Part shown: piece after piece, positions 7,598 to 17,133 of the stretch
Layout of the letters: the number at the start of each line of letters is the position of its first letter
Position numbering within the stretch: the stretch's first letter is position 1
Assembly (NCBI RefSeq): GCF_937981445.1
Contig: NZ_CALJON010000051.1
Location: forward strand, 1 to 64,000
DNA: 64,000 nt
Direction of reading: 5' to 3'
DNA from: an uncultured Veillonella sp.
Lineage (GTDB): Bacteria; Bacillota; Negativicutes; Veillonellales; Veillonellaceae
Notes under the pieces: generated by a model
Databases searched by the model: none
What the model was told of the DNA's origin: nothing
Seen by the model: only the letters and a program-made list of their open reading frames with translations
Program-made: the position numbers and the translations under genes

Positions 7598-8910
7598 AGT
7601 GAATAGTCCTCCTTAACTTTAGCCAACTCTTCTAATGCACGCTGAGCAATGAGAGCATTTTTTTCTTTTTTCTTACGCACTTTCGTTGGCCATGGTTCCA
7701 TTATACCAAAATTGATATTCATAGGTTGAAAATCACTACCTTCATAGGCACTAATATATTGACTCAAGCCACCCATTGCAGTGGTTTTAGGAAAATGAAT
7801 TGGTTCCTTTTCGCTGATTTGCTGGAATACTTGTAAGCCTGCCATTAGACCTGATGCGGCCGATTCTAAATAGCCTTCTACGCCAGTCATTTGACCTGCA
7901 AAATACAGACGCTGGTCTGCCTTTAATTGGAATCGTTCATTTAATAATGTAGGGGAATTAATATATGTATTGCGATGCATTACACCATAACGAACAAATT
8001 CAGCATTTTCAAGACCTGGAATCATAGAGAATACACGTTTTTGTTCGCCCCATTTTAAATGTGTCTGGAATCCCACTAAATTGAACATGGTGGCTTCTTT
8101 ATTTTCTTTCCGAAGTTGCACCACCGCATAGGATTCCGTGCCAGTGCGTTTATCTACAAGCCCCACTGGCTTTAAAGGTCCAAAGCGCAATGTATCAATA
8201 CCACGGGAAGCCATGATCTCTACAGGCATACAACCTTCAAAATACATTTCTTTTTCAAACTCTTTTGGTTTAACCACATCAGCGGTAGTCAAGGCATCCC
8301 AAAAGGCCTTGTATTCTTCTTCAGTCATTGGACAGTTCAAATAATCGGCATCGCCCTTATCATAACGAGATGCAGCAAATACTTTATCGTAATTTAAGGA
8401 TTCGGCCGTTACAATAGGCGCTGCCGCATCATAGAAATAAAAATCCCCTGTACTTGTGAGTTTCTTTACATCCTCTGATAAGGCCTCTGACATAAGTGGG
8501 CCCGCCGCAATAATAACTGTGCCCTCCTTAGGAATTTCAGTCACTTCTTCGCGCACCACTTCTACTAATGGATGGTTCATTAATGTATCAGTCACCATTT
8601 GACTAAATAAATGGCGATCCACCGCTAAGGCACCACCTGCTGGTACCGCTGTAGCATCAGCACAGCGCATAATGAGCGAATCTAATTGGCGCATTTCTTC
8701 TTTTAAAAGGCCCACAGCATTTTCAATGTTGCCAGCGCGTAGCGAATTACTGCATACGAGTTCAGCAAATTGCTCGGTATGATGAGCCGGTGATTGTTTT
8801 ACCGGACGCATTTCATATAAGCGTACAGGAATACCACGCTTTACTAATTGCCAAGCCGCTTCAGAGCCAGCAAGACCGGCTCCAATAATGGTAATTGGTT
8901 TAATACTCAA
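7594..8910 (-). CDS. trmFO: Methylenetetrahydrofolate-tRNA-(uracil-54-C5)-methyltransferase
   Basis: TrmFO is the FAD- and folate-dependent enzyme that makes ribothymidine 54 in the tRNA T-loop. The product has 438 residues: N-terminal dinucleotide-binding motif IIGAGLAGSEAAW, the family-specific PVKQSPAHHTEQFAELVCSN segment (cysteine near residue 53), and the C-terminal FAD-contact stretch YFAGQMTGVEGYLESAASG. The start codon is TTG at 8910 with GGAG seven nt upstream; no closer ATG is available. It is translationally coupled to hslV (ATGA overlap), and topA lies upstream, an order common in Firmicutes. Confidence 0.96.
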   Translation of the reverse strand: MSIKPITIIGAGLAGSEAAWQLVKRGIPVRLYEMRPVKQSPAHHTEQFAELVCSNSLRAGNIENAVGLLKEEMRQLDSLIMRCADATAVPAGGALAVDRHLFSQMVTDTLMNHPLVEVVREEVTEIPKEGTVIIAAGPLMSEALSEDVKKLTSTGDFYFYDAAAPIVTAESLNYDKVFAASRYDKGDADYLNCPMTEEEYKAFWDALTTADVVKPKEFEKEMYFEGCMPVEIMASRGIDTLRFGPLKPVGLVDKRTGTESYAVVQLRKENKEATMFNLVGFQTHLKWGEQKRVFSMIPGLENAEFVRYGVMHRNTYINSPTLLNERFQLKADQRLYFAGQMTGVEGYLESAASGLMAGLQVFQQISEKEPIHFPKTTAMGGLSQYISAYEGSDFQPMNINFGIMEPWPTKVRKKKEKNALIAQRALEELAKVKEDYSL

Positions 8911-8955
8911 AATCTATCTCCTTCAATCATTTATACTTACAATTTATAATATACG

Positions 8956-9050
8956 CTATTTACTTTCAGCCATTACATTGCGTATTAATATCTACGACTG
9001 TATTATATCTATTTACTTTTAGCCATTAAAGACCCTATTTATTTTCAGCC
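8956..9050. repeat. Triplicated topA 3'-end sequence
   Basis: The 16-bp motif ctatttactttcagcc occurs at 8956-8971 and as near-identical copies at 9009-9024 and 9035-9050. The last copy contains the topA stop codon and final codons. The two downstream copies, 53 and 26 bp apart, are non-coding and read as displaced topA tails. Confidence 0.8.
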
Positions 9051-11359
9051 TCTACAGTGCTGCTATCAGTTTTAACTTCAGCACTCTCTGTAACTTCTGC
9101 TGTAGCCTTTTTCTTGCGTGTCCGTTTTTTAGGCAGTGTTGGACAAGTCTCATTGGAGCAGAATTTCTTAGTTGTTCCATTTTTATAAGTCTTTTCCGTC
9201 ATGATGCTACCACAAGTAGAACAAAACTCATTAATCGGTTTATTCCAAAGAGTAAAATCACAAGCTGGGTATTTATCACAGCCATAGAAGATGCGACCCC
9301 GCTTAGACTTACGCTCTACAATAGTCCCTTCACCACATTTAGGACATGTAATCCCCGTACTCACAGTAATAGGCTTCGTATTTTTACACTCTGGGAAATT
9401 AGAACATGCTAAAAAACGGCCAAAGCGGCCAAATTTATAGACCATAGGACTACCACAAAGGTCACAAATTTCATCGCTCTTCGTATCAGCAATTTTAACC
9501 TTATCTACTTCATTCGCTTCTTCTAATTCTTCAGAGAAAACGGAGTAAAAGGAGTTTAATACATCGCGATAGCTTTCCTTGCCATTGGCAATATAGTCTA
9601 AATCTTCTTCTAAGTGAGCTGTAAAATCTACATTAATAATTTTTTCAAAATGAGCAATTAAAAAGTCTACTACTACAAAGCCCAATTCAGTAGGCACAAA
9701 TTGTTTATCTTGGCGCTCTACATAATTGCGTGAAATAATGGTATCAATGATTGGCGCATACGTACTAGGACGACCTATGCCACGCTCTTCCAAAGTTTTA
9801 ATTAAACTTGCCTCCGAATATCTAGCTGGTGGTTGCGTAAAATGTTGCTCTGGATCAATTGTTTCATTTGACACCGATTCGCCTTCTTCCATAGTAGGAA
9901 TAAGACGTACTTCATCATCCTTTTTATTATCTTCGTAAACTTCCGTAAAGCCTTTAAAAATAACCTTACTACCTGATGCTCTTAATGTATAATCTCCGCT
10001 TTTTAATTGAGCCGTTACAATTTCTGATTGTTGCGGCGCCATTTGGCTAGCCATAAAGCGATTCCAAATTAATGTATATAACTTTAATTCATCACGACTT
10101 AAAAATTGCGCTACCATATTAGGCGGTAATTCTAATGATGTAGGACGAATCGCCTCATGCGCATCTTGACTACTTTCCTTAGTACCATATACATTGGGCT
10201 TCTTAGGATAATAGTCAGGTCCATACGTATGAACAATATAATCTTTGGCTGCACTTTGCATTTCTGCAGCAATACGAGTGGAGTCAGTACGCATGTATGT
10301 AATAAGACCTACATGACCATAGCCACCAATTTCAAGGCCTTCGTATAAATGCTGAGCAATCATCATAGTCCGTTTAGCTCCAAAGCCTAATTTACGAACC
10401 CCTTCTTGTTGCAAGGTAGACGTCGTAAAAGGTGCTGGTGCACGACGTGATCGTTTGCGCTTATCAACACTCATAACTTGCGCATTTTCACCTTTTAATT
10501 CAGCTTCAATAGCCCTTGCTTCTTCTTCATTAGCAATGGCAATTTTTTTATCATCCTTATGTGTTAATTCTGCTACAAAAGCTTCTTTATTAGCTGTTTT
10601 ATATTGACCCGAAATAGTCCAATATTCTTCTGGAATAAAAGCTTCTATCTCTCGCTCACGTTCACAAATTAAACGCACCGCCACAGATTGAACACGGCCT
10701 GCACTTAAGCCTTTACACACTTTTTTCCAAAGCAAAGGACTCAATTTGTAGCCCACCAATCGGTCTAGCATACGGCGTGCTTGTTGCGCATCAACCATGT
10801 CTTGGTCAATGGTGCGCGGACTATTAATAGCTTCTGCCACAGCATGTTTTGTAATTTCGTTAAATGTAATACGACATTTTGAACCGCCATCTACATTTAA
10901 AATATACGCTAAATGCCAAGAAATGGCTTCCCCTTCGCGGTCTGGGTCAGTAGCCAGCAAAATAGCTTTTGATTTATCTGCTTCATCTTGCAATTCTTGG
11001 ATTAATTTTTTACGTGTAGTCAAATTAGAGTATTTAGGAATAAAGCCATTTTCTACATCAATGCCTAATTGGCTTTTTGGTAAATCCCGTAAATGCCCCA
11101 TACTCGCTTTTACTACATAGTCAGGGCCTAAAAACTTTTCAATGGTCTTAGATTTAGCTGGAGATTCCACTATAACTAAGGTTTTCCCGTCTGGGTTATA
11201 AGAGCGTGGGGTCGTATTCAAACTTTCGCCAACTACTTGCATTACCGGTTTATCTCCAGATTTACTAGGTAGTGCCACCTTCCCCTCTACACGGCGTTCT
11301 TCTTTTTTTGTATTTGTTTTATCTTTTTCACCAATAACAATGGATCGTTTAATGGACAA
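9035..11359 (-). CDS. topA: DNA topoisomerase I
   Basis: This type IA topoisomerase relaxes negative supercoils. The 774-residue protein has a leader of about 50 residues rich in Lys, Glu and Ser, then the TOPRIM domain (TLVIVESPAKSKTIEKFLG; DPDREGEAISWH), the KGLSAGRVQSVAVRLICERE segment, the catalytic tyrosine region ITYMRTDSTRI, and three C-terminal zinc-ribbon modules (CDLCGSP, CPKCGEG, CSTCGSI with paired cysteines). The start is taken as TTG at 11359, because GGGAGGA lies exactly 6 nt upstream; an in-frame TTG at 11374 lies before that site. It overlaps the 3' end of dprA by 11 bp. The tail ends in a basic then acidic low-complexity stretch. Confidence 0.95.
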   Translation of the reverse strand: MSIKRSIVIGEKDKTNTKKEERRVEGKVALPSKSGDKPVMQVVGESLNTTPRSYNPDGKTLVIVESPAKSKTIEKFLGPDYVVKASMGHLRDLPKSQLGIDVENGFIPKYSNLTTRKKLIQELQDEADKSKAILLATDPDREGEAISWHLAYILNVDGGSKCRITFNEITKHAVAEAINSPRTIDQDMVDAQQARRMLDRLVGYKLSPLLWKKVCKGLSAGRVQSVAVRLICEREREIEAFIPEEYWTISGQYKTANKEAFVAELTHKDDKKIAIANEEEARAIEAELKGENAQVMSVDKRKRSRRAPAPFTTSTLQQEGVRKLGFGAKRTMMIAQHLYEGLEIGGYGHVGLITYMRTDSTRIAAEMQSAAKDYIVHTYGPDYYPKKPNVYGTKESSQDAHEAIRPTSLELPPNMVAQFLSRDELKLYTLIWNRFMASQMAPQQSEIVTAQLKSGDYTLRASGSKVIFKGFTEVYEDNKKDDEVRLIPTMEEGESVSNETIDPEQHFTQPPARYSEASLIKTLEERGIGRPSTYAPIIDTIISRNYVERQDKQFVPTELGFVVVDFLIAHFEKIINVDFTAHLEEDLDYIANGKESYRDVLNSFYSVFSEELEEANEVDKVKIADTKSDEICDLCGSPMVYKFGRFGRFLACSNFPECKNTKPITVSTGITCPKCGEGTIVERKSKRGRIFYGCDKYPACDFTLWNKPINEFCSTCGSIMTEKTYKNGTTKKFCSNETCPTLPKKRTRKKKATAEVTESAEVKTDSSTVEAENK

Positions 11360-12554
11360 ACTGATTCCTCCCAAGTTCTAAGATAATATACCCCTTAGTT
11401 GGAGTTCGTGCTATACATCGCTTCATTTCTAAATTTAGTAAACTGAGATGAAGCGCCCCTTCTGGAAGATTTGTACTCAATGCTAACGATTCTAATGAGG
11501 TTTCGTCCGAGTGATTCAAAGCCTCTAAAATCTTATGCTCTTCCATAGTAAAGCTTATCATACCACTGCCATTATGGCTACTATCTTTTTTTAAGGCCCT
11601 TGTAGATGCCTGCTTTTCATAGGACCAACCGCAATGAGAAAATACATCGTCCACTTTTGTTATGAGTGCAGCGCCTTCTGAAATAAGCCAATGATTGCCG
11701 GCAAAATTATCTGATAAAATATCCCCTGGTACTGCCAACACATCGCGCCCTTCATTAATTGCATAGTCCGCCGTAATTAACGCACCACTGCGCTTTTTAG
11801 CTTCTACAACAATAACGGCCTTAACAAGTCCAGTGATGATGCGGTTTCGCATCGGAAAATGGTACCCCATGGGCATAATGCCAGGACCATATTCAGAAAG
11901 CAATACACCACCAGATTCTTCAATACGTCTAAATAAAGGACCATTACTTTTAGGGTAGGCTTGCTCTAATCCACAGCCCATCACGGCAATGGTTTCTCCG
12001 CCACCAGACAAAGCCCCTTCATGAGCATAGGAATCAATCCCCCGTGCACCACCGCTTACCACAACGACTCCGGCACGACCTAATTGAGCACCTAATACAT
12101 TCGCTACATTCCGACCATAATGAGAGCAGTCTCTGGCCCCCACCATAGCTACCATATACTTGCGCTCTAAAAGCCTAGCATTTCCTCGATAAAATAAAAC
12201 AGCGGGCGGATTAAAAATCTCATTTAATTGCTTTGGATATAAAGAACTGGTAAAAGGAATGACCCCTATGTGCCAGCGCATTAGTTGGTCTTCAATCTTT
12301 TTAAGACTTATATGGCCTATACTATTTTTTAAAGCTGTTCGACTTCGCTTGGTAATGGGTACATCAGTCCAGTTAAGGGCCTCGCTCTGCAATGCATGCC
12401 ACGCACTTTTAGGTGAACCAAAATGCGTAATTAATTGTCTGCAAGTTACAGCTCCTACACCTGGCATACTTCCTAAAGCAGCCCAATAAATTAACTCTTC
12501 TTGCTGTATGTCCTGTTCATTGAGTCCATTCGTCATTACCTTTTGATTTGCCAT
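11349..12554 (-). CDS. dprA: DNA-processing protein DprA
   Basis: DprA loads RecA on incoming single-stranded DNA during natural transformation. The 401-residue protein has an N-terminal helix-hairpin-helix/SAM-like region (GSMPGVGAVTCRQLI), a central Rossmann fold with MVGARDCSHYG, VVSGGARGIDSYAHEGAL and FPMRNRIITGL, and a C-terminal winged-helix-like region (about residues 335-390, MEEHKILEALNHSDETSLESLA). AGGAG lies 6 nt before the ATG. It sits with comM and yraN upstream and topA downstream, the usual Firmicute order, which supports competence for DNA uptake. Confidence 0.95.
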   Translation of the reverse strand: MANQKVMTNGLNEQDIQQEELIYWAALGSMPGVGAVTCRQLITHFGSPKSAWHALQSEALNWTDVPITKRSRTALKNSIGHISLKKIEDQLMRWHIGVIPFTSSLYPKQLNEIFNPPAVLFYRGNARLLERKYMVAMVGARDCSHYGRNVANVLGAQLGRAGVVVVSGGARGIDSYAHEGALSGGGETIAVMGCGLEQAYPKSNGPLFRRIEESGGVLLSEYGPGIMPMGYHFPMRNRIITGLVKAVIVVEAKKRSGALITADYAINEGRDVLAVPGDILSDNFAGNHWLISEGAALITKVDDVFSHCGWSYEKQASTRALKKDSSHNGSGMISFTMEEHKILEALNHSDETSLESLALSTNLPEGALHLSLLNLEMKRCIARTPTKGYIILELGRNQFVH

Positions 12555-12600
12555 ATCTATCTCCTATACACTATACAACTATATACTCCATTCTTTCTAT

Positions 12601-12770
12601 AGGGTTAACAGTCTTATATGACTTATATATTCTACATAATCCATATATTCTTCATATGCTACATGCTCTGCATATTCTATATATTCTTTATATTTTATAT
12701 ATCTCACTTTATATTTTATATATCTCACATAACTTATATAACTCATATATCGTATACATAGGGCATCGCA
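12601..12770. repeat. AT-rich tandem array between comM and dprA
   Basis: The gap 12555-12815 holds degenerate copies of a tatat-rich unit. The clearest part is a 21-bp unit, beginning tttatattttatatatctca, repeated twice at 12687-12728. Flanking units are looser variants (catatattctacataat type). Small open frames on both strands here only reflect the repeats. Confidence 0.7.
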
Positions 12771-12815
12771 AACGCTCAAATGAATCATAATTCCTATGAC
12801 TCTAGCGTTTCTAGC

Positions 12816-14351
12816 CTAATTCGTTCTATAAGTCAATGCTTCGGCTAACTCTATGGAGTCCACTTCGTCCTTTCCTTTTAGATCACTAATGGTTCGACCG
12901 ACTCGCAAAATACGGTCATAACTACGAACGCTAATATGTAATTCTCTAAACACTTGCTCCAACAATCGTGCGCCATTGTTCGTTAACTGGCAAGACTCTA
13001 CTAATTGCTTATGGCTTAACTCACTATTTAACTGACACTTACTATAGCCCCATTGCTTAAAACGAAATTCTTGGCGCGCTCTTGCCTCCATCACACGCTG
13101 TCTAATACATTGTGATGTTTCCCCTTTATGCTCTGCCACCAACTCCTCATAGGAAGGCCTAGTAACCTGCACAGTCATATCCAATCGATCCATGAGTGGC
13201 CCAGATAAGCGCTTTGTATAGTTCTCTATTTGCCATTTAGTACAAGTACAAATATGGCCCTCCCCACCTTCATGCCAGCCACAAGGGCAGGGATTCATGG
13301 CCATAAGTAAAATAAAACGGCTTGGATATGTATAACTACCACGTACTCGATTGAGATGAATGAGTCCTTCTTCCAAGGGTTGCCGCAATACTTCTAGTAC
13401 GGAACGACTAAATTCTGGTGCTTCATCTAAAAATAATACGCCACCATGACTCAAGGTTAGTTCCCCTGGTTTCGGAATGCTACCGCCACCAGTCATGCCC
13501 CCTAATGTGACAGTGTGATGAGGATTGCGAAAGGGGCGTTGTGTAATTAATCCTGACCTAGGCAATAGGCCAGCCACACTATAGATTTGACTAATTTCTA
13601 ATTGCTCTTGTTCACTAAGAGGTGGCAAAATACTTGGCATGCACCGTGCTAGCATAGTCTTACCGGCCCCTGGAGAACCTGTTAAAAGCACATGATGACC
13701 GCCAGCTGCGGCAATTTCTAAGGCTTTTTTAGCCATAGTTTGACCTTGAACGGAAGAAAAATCTTCACTTACATCATCTGTAGCCCCCTTTATAAGTCTT
13801 TGTTTGGCAAATCTAGGTTCTTTTTGGCTCATTAGCATAGAAACTAAATCTTGCAAAGACGAACTGACTAATACCTGTTTACCAAAGCCGCACAGCATTT
13901 CCTCTCCTAATTCAGTGGCTGTAGCCATTTGCATCATATTAAGATCTCTTGCCTTTAAAGCCATGGCCAAACCACCACGAACGGCTTTAATTTTTCCTTC
14001 TAAGGATAATTCACCTACAAATACAGTCTTTTCCATTAAAACCCGCTTTGATGTTCCCTCGCTAGACCATGAAGTAGACGCTAAGATAATCCCCATAGCA
14101 ATGGCTAAGTCTAAACCTGACCCATCCTTTCTTATATCGGCTGGTGCTAAATTGACGACGATGCGCTGCATGGGAAACTCATAGCCCGCATTACGAATAG
14201 CTGCCCGTACCCGTTCTTTCGCCTCTCGCACAGCTGCGGTAGGTAGGCCTACAATTTCAAAAGCAGGCAGACCTCTAGCAATATCTACTTCCACTTGCAC
14301 TAAAATGCCTTCAATTCCTACAATGACCATGCCATATGTCTTGGCATACAT
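12816..14351 (-). CDS. comM: Mg-chelatase-like AAA+ protein ComM (YifB)
   Basis: The 511-residue protein has an N-terminal Lon-protease-like S5 domain (residues 1-165, GLPAFEIVGLPTAAVREAKE). It is followed by an AAA+ domain with Walker A LTGSPGAGKTMLARC near residue 225 and Walker B GVLFLDEAPEF near residue 305. A cysteine pair region (MNPCPCGW ... CTC) and a C-terminal Mg-chelatase domain end the protein. The family acts as a hexameric branch-migration helicase that extends integration of donor DNA in natural transformation. AAGGAGGT precedes the ATG. It is followed by dprA and preceded by yraN. Confidence 0.94.
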   Translation of the reverse strand: MYAKTYGMVIVGIEGILVQVEVDIARGLPAFEIVGLPTAAVREAKERVRAAIRNAGYEFPMQRIVVNLAPADIRKDGSGLDLAIAMGIILASTSWSSEGTSKRVLMEKTVFVGELSLEGKIKAVRGGLAMALKARDLNMMQMATATELGEEMLCGFGKQVLVSSSLQDLVSMLMSQKEPRFAKQRLIKGATDDVSEDFSSVQGQTMAKKALEIAAAGGHHVLLTGSPGAGKTMLARCMPSILPPLSEQEQLEISQIYSVAGLLPRSGLITQRPFRNPHHTVTLGGMTGGGSIPKPGELTLSHGGVLFLDEAPEFSRSVLEVLRQPLEEGLIHLNRVRGSYTYPSRFILLMAMNPCPCGWHEGGEGHICTCTKWQIENYTKRLSGPLMDRLDMTVQVTRPSYEELVAEHKGETSQCIRQRVMEARARQEFRFKQWGYSKCQLNSELSHKQLVESCQLTNNGARLLEQVFRELHISVRSYDRILRVGRTISDLKGKDEVDSIELAEALTYRTN

Positions 14352-14384
14352 AGTCTTACCTCCTTATACCTTTAGTCCGAAACA

Positions 14385-14759
14385 CTATTCAAAACAGCCT
14401 TGTAAATGGCGCAAACGCACTTTATCGGCCTGTATGTAAACCTCCATAACATCAAATCGTATGCTGGTAAAGTTTAATGACGCATACTGCAAATACCACT
14501 GCAAGGCCCCTTTTATATGTTGTTGTTTATGCCAGGACACCGCTTCACAAGGCAAACCATATAAGCGGGTACGACGTGTTTTAACTTCTACCACAACCAA
14601 TATGCTATCCTTTTGTGCCAATATATCTAACTCACCTAAAGGCGTTCTAATATTCTGCCCTAAAATATGGTATCCTTGGTTAATTAAGTAGTGCCGACTT
14701 TGCTCTTCCCCATAAGCCCCTAGTTCTATATGATTCATTGTTTGTATATTTATATGCAT
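14385..14759 (-). CDS. yraN: YraN family endonuclease-like protein (UPF0102)
   Basis: This small 124-residue protein has the restriction-endonuclease-like fold signature of UPF0102: GAYGEEQSRHYLINQGY, then the acidic/lysine catalytic-type motif GELDILAQ...VVVEVKTR (residues about 40-62). The biochemical role of the family is not established. Its place beside comM and dprA suggests a role in DNA processing. AGAGGTGA precedes the ATG at 14759; an internal ATG eight codons in is a less supported alternative. Confidence 0.9.
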   Translation of the reverse strand: MHINIQTMNHIELGAYGEEQSRHYLINQGYHILGQNIRTPLGELDILAQKDSILVVVEVKTRRTRLYGLPCEAVSWHKQQHIKGALQWYLQYASLNFTSIRFDVMEVYIQADKVRLRHLQGCFE

Positions 14760-14969
14760 AACTCACCTCTTACTACTTTAAATTAACAATAAATATTAAA
14801 GTTGTAAATATATGCACAACTGTATACATCCCTACAGAACGATACTTTTATCACAACATAACTTGACATTTTTATCTTACTTGTTCGGTCTATTAGTAAA
14901 GAATATGAGTTTTTTTATACTTATAAAATTATATTTATACTATTCTATCAATCATTTTTGCCCAAAATA

Positions 14970-15009
14970 AAAAAACACTGCATGAGACAAATATATCTCA
15001 TGCAGTGCT
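14970..15009 (-). terminator. Rho-independent terminator of rbgA-rnhB
   Basis: A perfect 12-bp stem (14976-14987 with 14996-15007) is followed on the minus strand by a T7 run, 18 nt after the rnhB stop. The rest of the gap 14760-14969 is AT-rich and shows no gene. Confidence 0.92.
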
Positions 15010-15027
15010 TATTCATTTTAGATTATT

Positions 15028-15828
15028 TTATTTTTTCTTAGGTTGAAATCCAACCATTGTCCGAATGGGTTCAAATGATTGTCTGTGTAAAGGCGTAATT
15101 CCTTGATTTTCTAACGCTGCCTTATGAACTTCTGTATAATATCCTTTATGCTCTGGAAAACCATAACCTGGATATTCGTCCTCTAAAGACTCCATATAGC
15201 GGTCCCGTATAACTTTGGCAATAATGGAGGCGGCTGCAATTGACGCACTCTTTGAGTCCCCTTTGACTAACGATTCAACAGGCACCGTCAAATCCGGCAA
15301 TGGCATAGCATCAACGAGTACCGCTTCAGCCTTTACCTTTAAAGTATTAATGGCTTCATACATGGCTTGACGCGTTGCCTCATAAATATTGAGCTCATCA
15401 ATCACCTCTGGGCCATAGGAAATACAACTCACCGCAATAGCCTTCGCCATTATTTCATCATATAAAAGATCTCGCTTATGGGATGAGAGCTTTTTAGAAT
15501 CATTAAGACCTGCTAAAAACAAATTGGGCGGCAAAATAACTGCTGCTACAGTAACCGGTCCTGCAATAGGACCGCGGCCCACTTCATCAACACCGGCTAC
15601 ATGGTACAAGTCTTCTTCATAGAAACTCTCTTCATACATATAAAGAGCGTCAAGACGTTGCTTTTCTAAGAGCTGTTTCTTTTGTTTTAAAATATATGAT
15701 TGAGCTAATTTTTTTACTGATGACCGACTGTCTTCTTGCGCCCACATAATATAATCAAAAGCCACGGATCCCGCTAATAGTTCTTTAATTTGAGCCACTT
15801 TAAGTTTGTGAAATTCCTCTTGTGTCAT
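15028..15828 (-). CDS. rnhB: Ribonuclease HII
   Basis: RNase HII cleaves RNA in RNA/DNA hybrids and single ribonucleotides in DNA. The 266-residue protein has an N-terminal helical extension of about 75 residues, seen in Firmicute RNase HII, then the catalytic core: VDEVGRGPIAGPV (Asp, Glu), a second acidic position in AVLVDAM near residue 165, KGDSKSASIAAASIIAKVIRD (Lys, Asp) and the GYGFPEHKGY segment. It starts 1 nt after the rbgA stop and takes its ribosome-binding site (GAGGAG) from the end of that gene, so the two are coupled. Confidence 0.96.
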   Translation of the reverse strand: MTQEEFHKLKVAQIKELLAGSVAFDYIMWAQEDSRSSVKKLAQSYILKQKKQLLEKQRLDALYMYEESFYEEDLYHVAGVDEVGRGPIAGPVTVAAVILPPNLFLAGLNDSKKLSSHKRDLLYDEIMAKAIAVSCISYGPEVIDELNIYEATRQAMYEAINTLKVKAEAVLVDAMPLPDLTVPVESLVKGDSKSASIAAASIIAKVIRDRYMESLEDEYPGYGFPEHKGYYTEVHKAALENQGITPLHRQSFEPIRTMVGFQPKKK

Positions 15829-15829
15829 A

Positions 15830-16813
15830 TTACTCCTCTACTACTGATGCAGCATCCGCTGAAACAGCTTGGCGGCCTGTCTCCTCAGGTGAAGGATCTT
15901 TGCTTGCGGTCTCTTCAGCGGAAGCGTCTAATGGTTCTTCATGAACGCCATCTAAAGTCAAAAATCCTAATTTTGCATTGCGATAGTCAGTTAATACAAT
16001 GCGGCGTGCTTTTTCAAAGTCTACAACACCGCCACTAACTAAACAGCCTCGGCGTCGACCAATAGACTCTAATAAAGTATCCGTAGATTCAAGTTCAGCT
16101 TCACTAAGCTTATAACGAGTTTGTAAAATTTGTGGGTCTGCGTCCTTAATTTGACGAAGTAATTGTTTCATGACGGATTCTAAATCATATACATCATCAG
16201 AAATAGCCCCAGTCATAGCTAGTCTAGCTGCCGCTCTTTGGTCTTCTAATTTTGGCCACAATACGCCTGGTGTATCTAAAAGCTCTAAATTCTTACCAAT
16301 TTTAACCCATTGCTGACCTCTTGTATGGCCTGGTTTATCTGCTGTACGAGTAGCTGCTGCACCAGCTAATTTATTAATTAATGTGGATTTTCCCACATTA
16401 GGAATCCCTAAAATAATCGTGCGCACAGAACGGCTACGAATGCCCTTCTTTAACCATTTATCAATAATCGGACGGGCCAATTGCTCTACAGCCTTTACTA
16501 ATTGCTTATTCCCCTTGCCAGTTTTAGAGTCAATGGCGAGCACAGTAACACCTTGATTTGAAAAGTATTCAGTCCATTCCTTAGTAGCCTTTTTATCCGC
16601 TAAATCAGCCTTATTAAGCACTACAATATGAGGCTTTTGCCCTACTACTTCACTAATCACCGGATTCGCACTACTGCGCGGAATACGAGCATCTAATAGT
16701 TCTATGACTACATCGACTTTTTTTACATATTCCTTAATCATTTTAGTGGCCTTCGCCATATGACCAGGGAACCAGTGCACTACAGGAAATATATCTTGTT
16801 TCATATCTGCCAT
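15830..16813 (-). CDS. rbgA: Ribosome biogenesis GTPase RbgA (YlqF)
   Basis: This circularly permuted GTPase is needed for maturation of the 50S subunit. In the 327-residue product the G motifs appear in permuted order: G4 NKADL near residue 66, then G1 GIPNVGKST near residue 135, the G2 threonine region DKPGHTRG and G3 DTPG near residue 175. The N-terminal VHWFPGHMAKA motif is typical. The C-terminal ANTAR-like helical part ends in a tail of about 38 residues rich in Ala, Glu, Ser and Asp that is probably disordered. GGAGG lies 8 nt before the ATG at 16813. It forms an operon with rnhB. Confidence 0.95.
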   Translation of the reverse strand: MADMKQDIFPVVHWFPGHMAKATKMIKEYVKKVDVVIELLDARIPRSSANPVISEVVGQKPHIVVLNKADLADKKATKEWTEYFSNQGVTVLAIDSKTGKGNKQLVKAVEQLARPIIDKWLKKGIRSRSVRTIILGIPNVGKSTLINKLAGAAATRTADKPGHTRGQQWVKIGKNLELLDTPGVLWPKLEDQRAAARLAMTGAISDDVYDLESVMKQLLRQIKDADPQILQTRYKLSEAELESTDTLLESIGRRRGCLVSGGVVDFEKARRIVLTDYRNAKLGFLTLDGVHEEPLDASAEETASKDPSPEETGRQAVSADAASVVEE

Positions 16814-17091
16814 AATCGCCGCCTCCTTCTAATACTATATAGGTAACACAAATTTATTAATCTAGCATAATCATTTAACTTTGCGCCATACACATTCAAA
16901 TTTATTATACACTAAAATAATTAAGTCTAAAATTAGTGGTATATAAATTTTCATTCAAGCCCTTAAAATTAAACCGGCATCTTTTAAAAAGCTTATTTGC
17001 CTCAATCAAACTAATCTTAATGGAGCGAGTCAATCATACTAATAAGGTGAATTTTAAAGGGTTTACTTTCCGTAATTTCAATAAAATGACA
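16814..17091. other. Intergenic region without a gene
   Basis: This AT-rich stretch upstream of rbgA and beyond the rplS terminator shows no coding frame or clear repeat. With the terminator, the gene-free gap is about 320 bp. It must contain the rbgA promoter; a TATAGT at about 16833-16838 on the minus strand is the only weak candidate seen. Confidence 0.5.
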
Positions 17092-17127
17092 AAAAAATAA
17101 AGGACTGCCCAAGGCAGCCCTTTATTG
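17092..17127 (-). terminator. Rho-independent terminator of rplS
   Basis: A GC-rich stem (taaaggactgcc with ggcagccctttat, about 17098-17126) is followed on the minus strand by a T-rich run, directly after the rplS stop. Confidence 0.92.
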
Positions 17128-17133
17128 GAAAGA

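Noticed and set aside
12548..12790. Small frames on both strands rich in Tyr and Ile
   Set aside because: They are translations of the AT-rich tandem array between comM and dprA, with no start signals.
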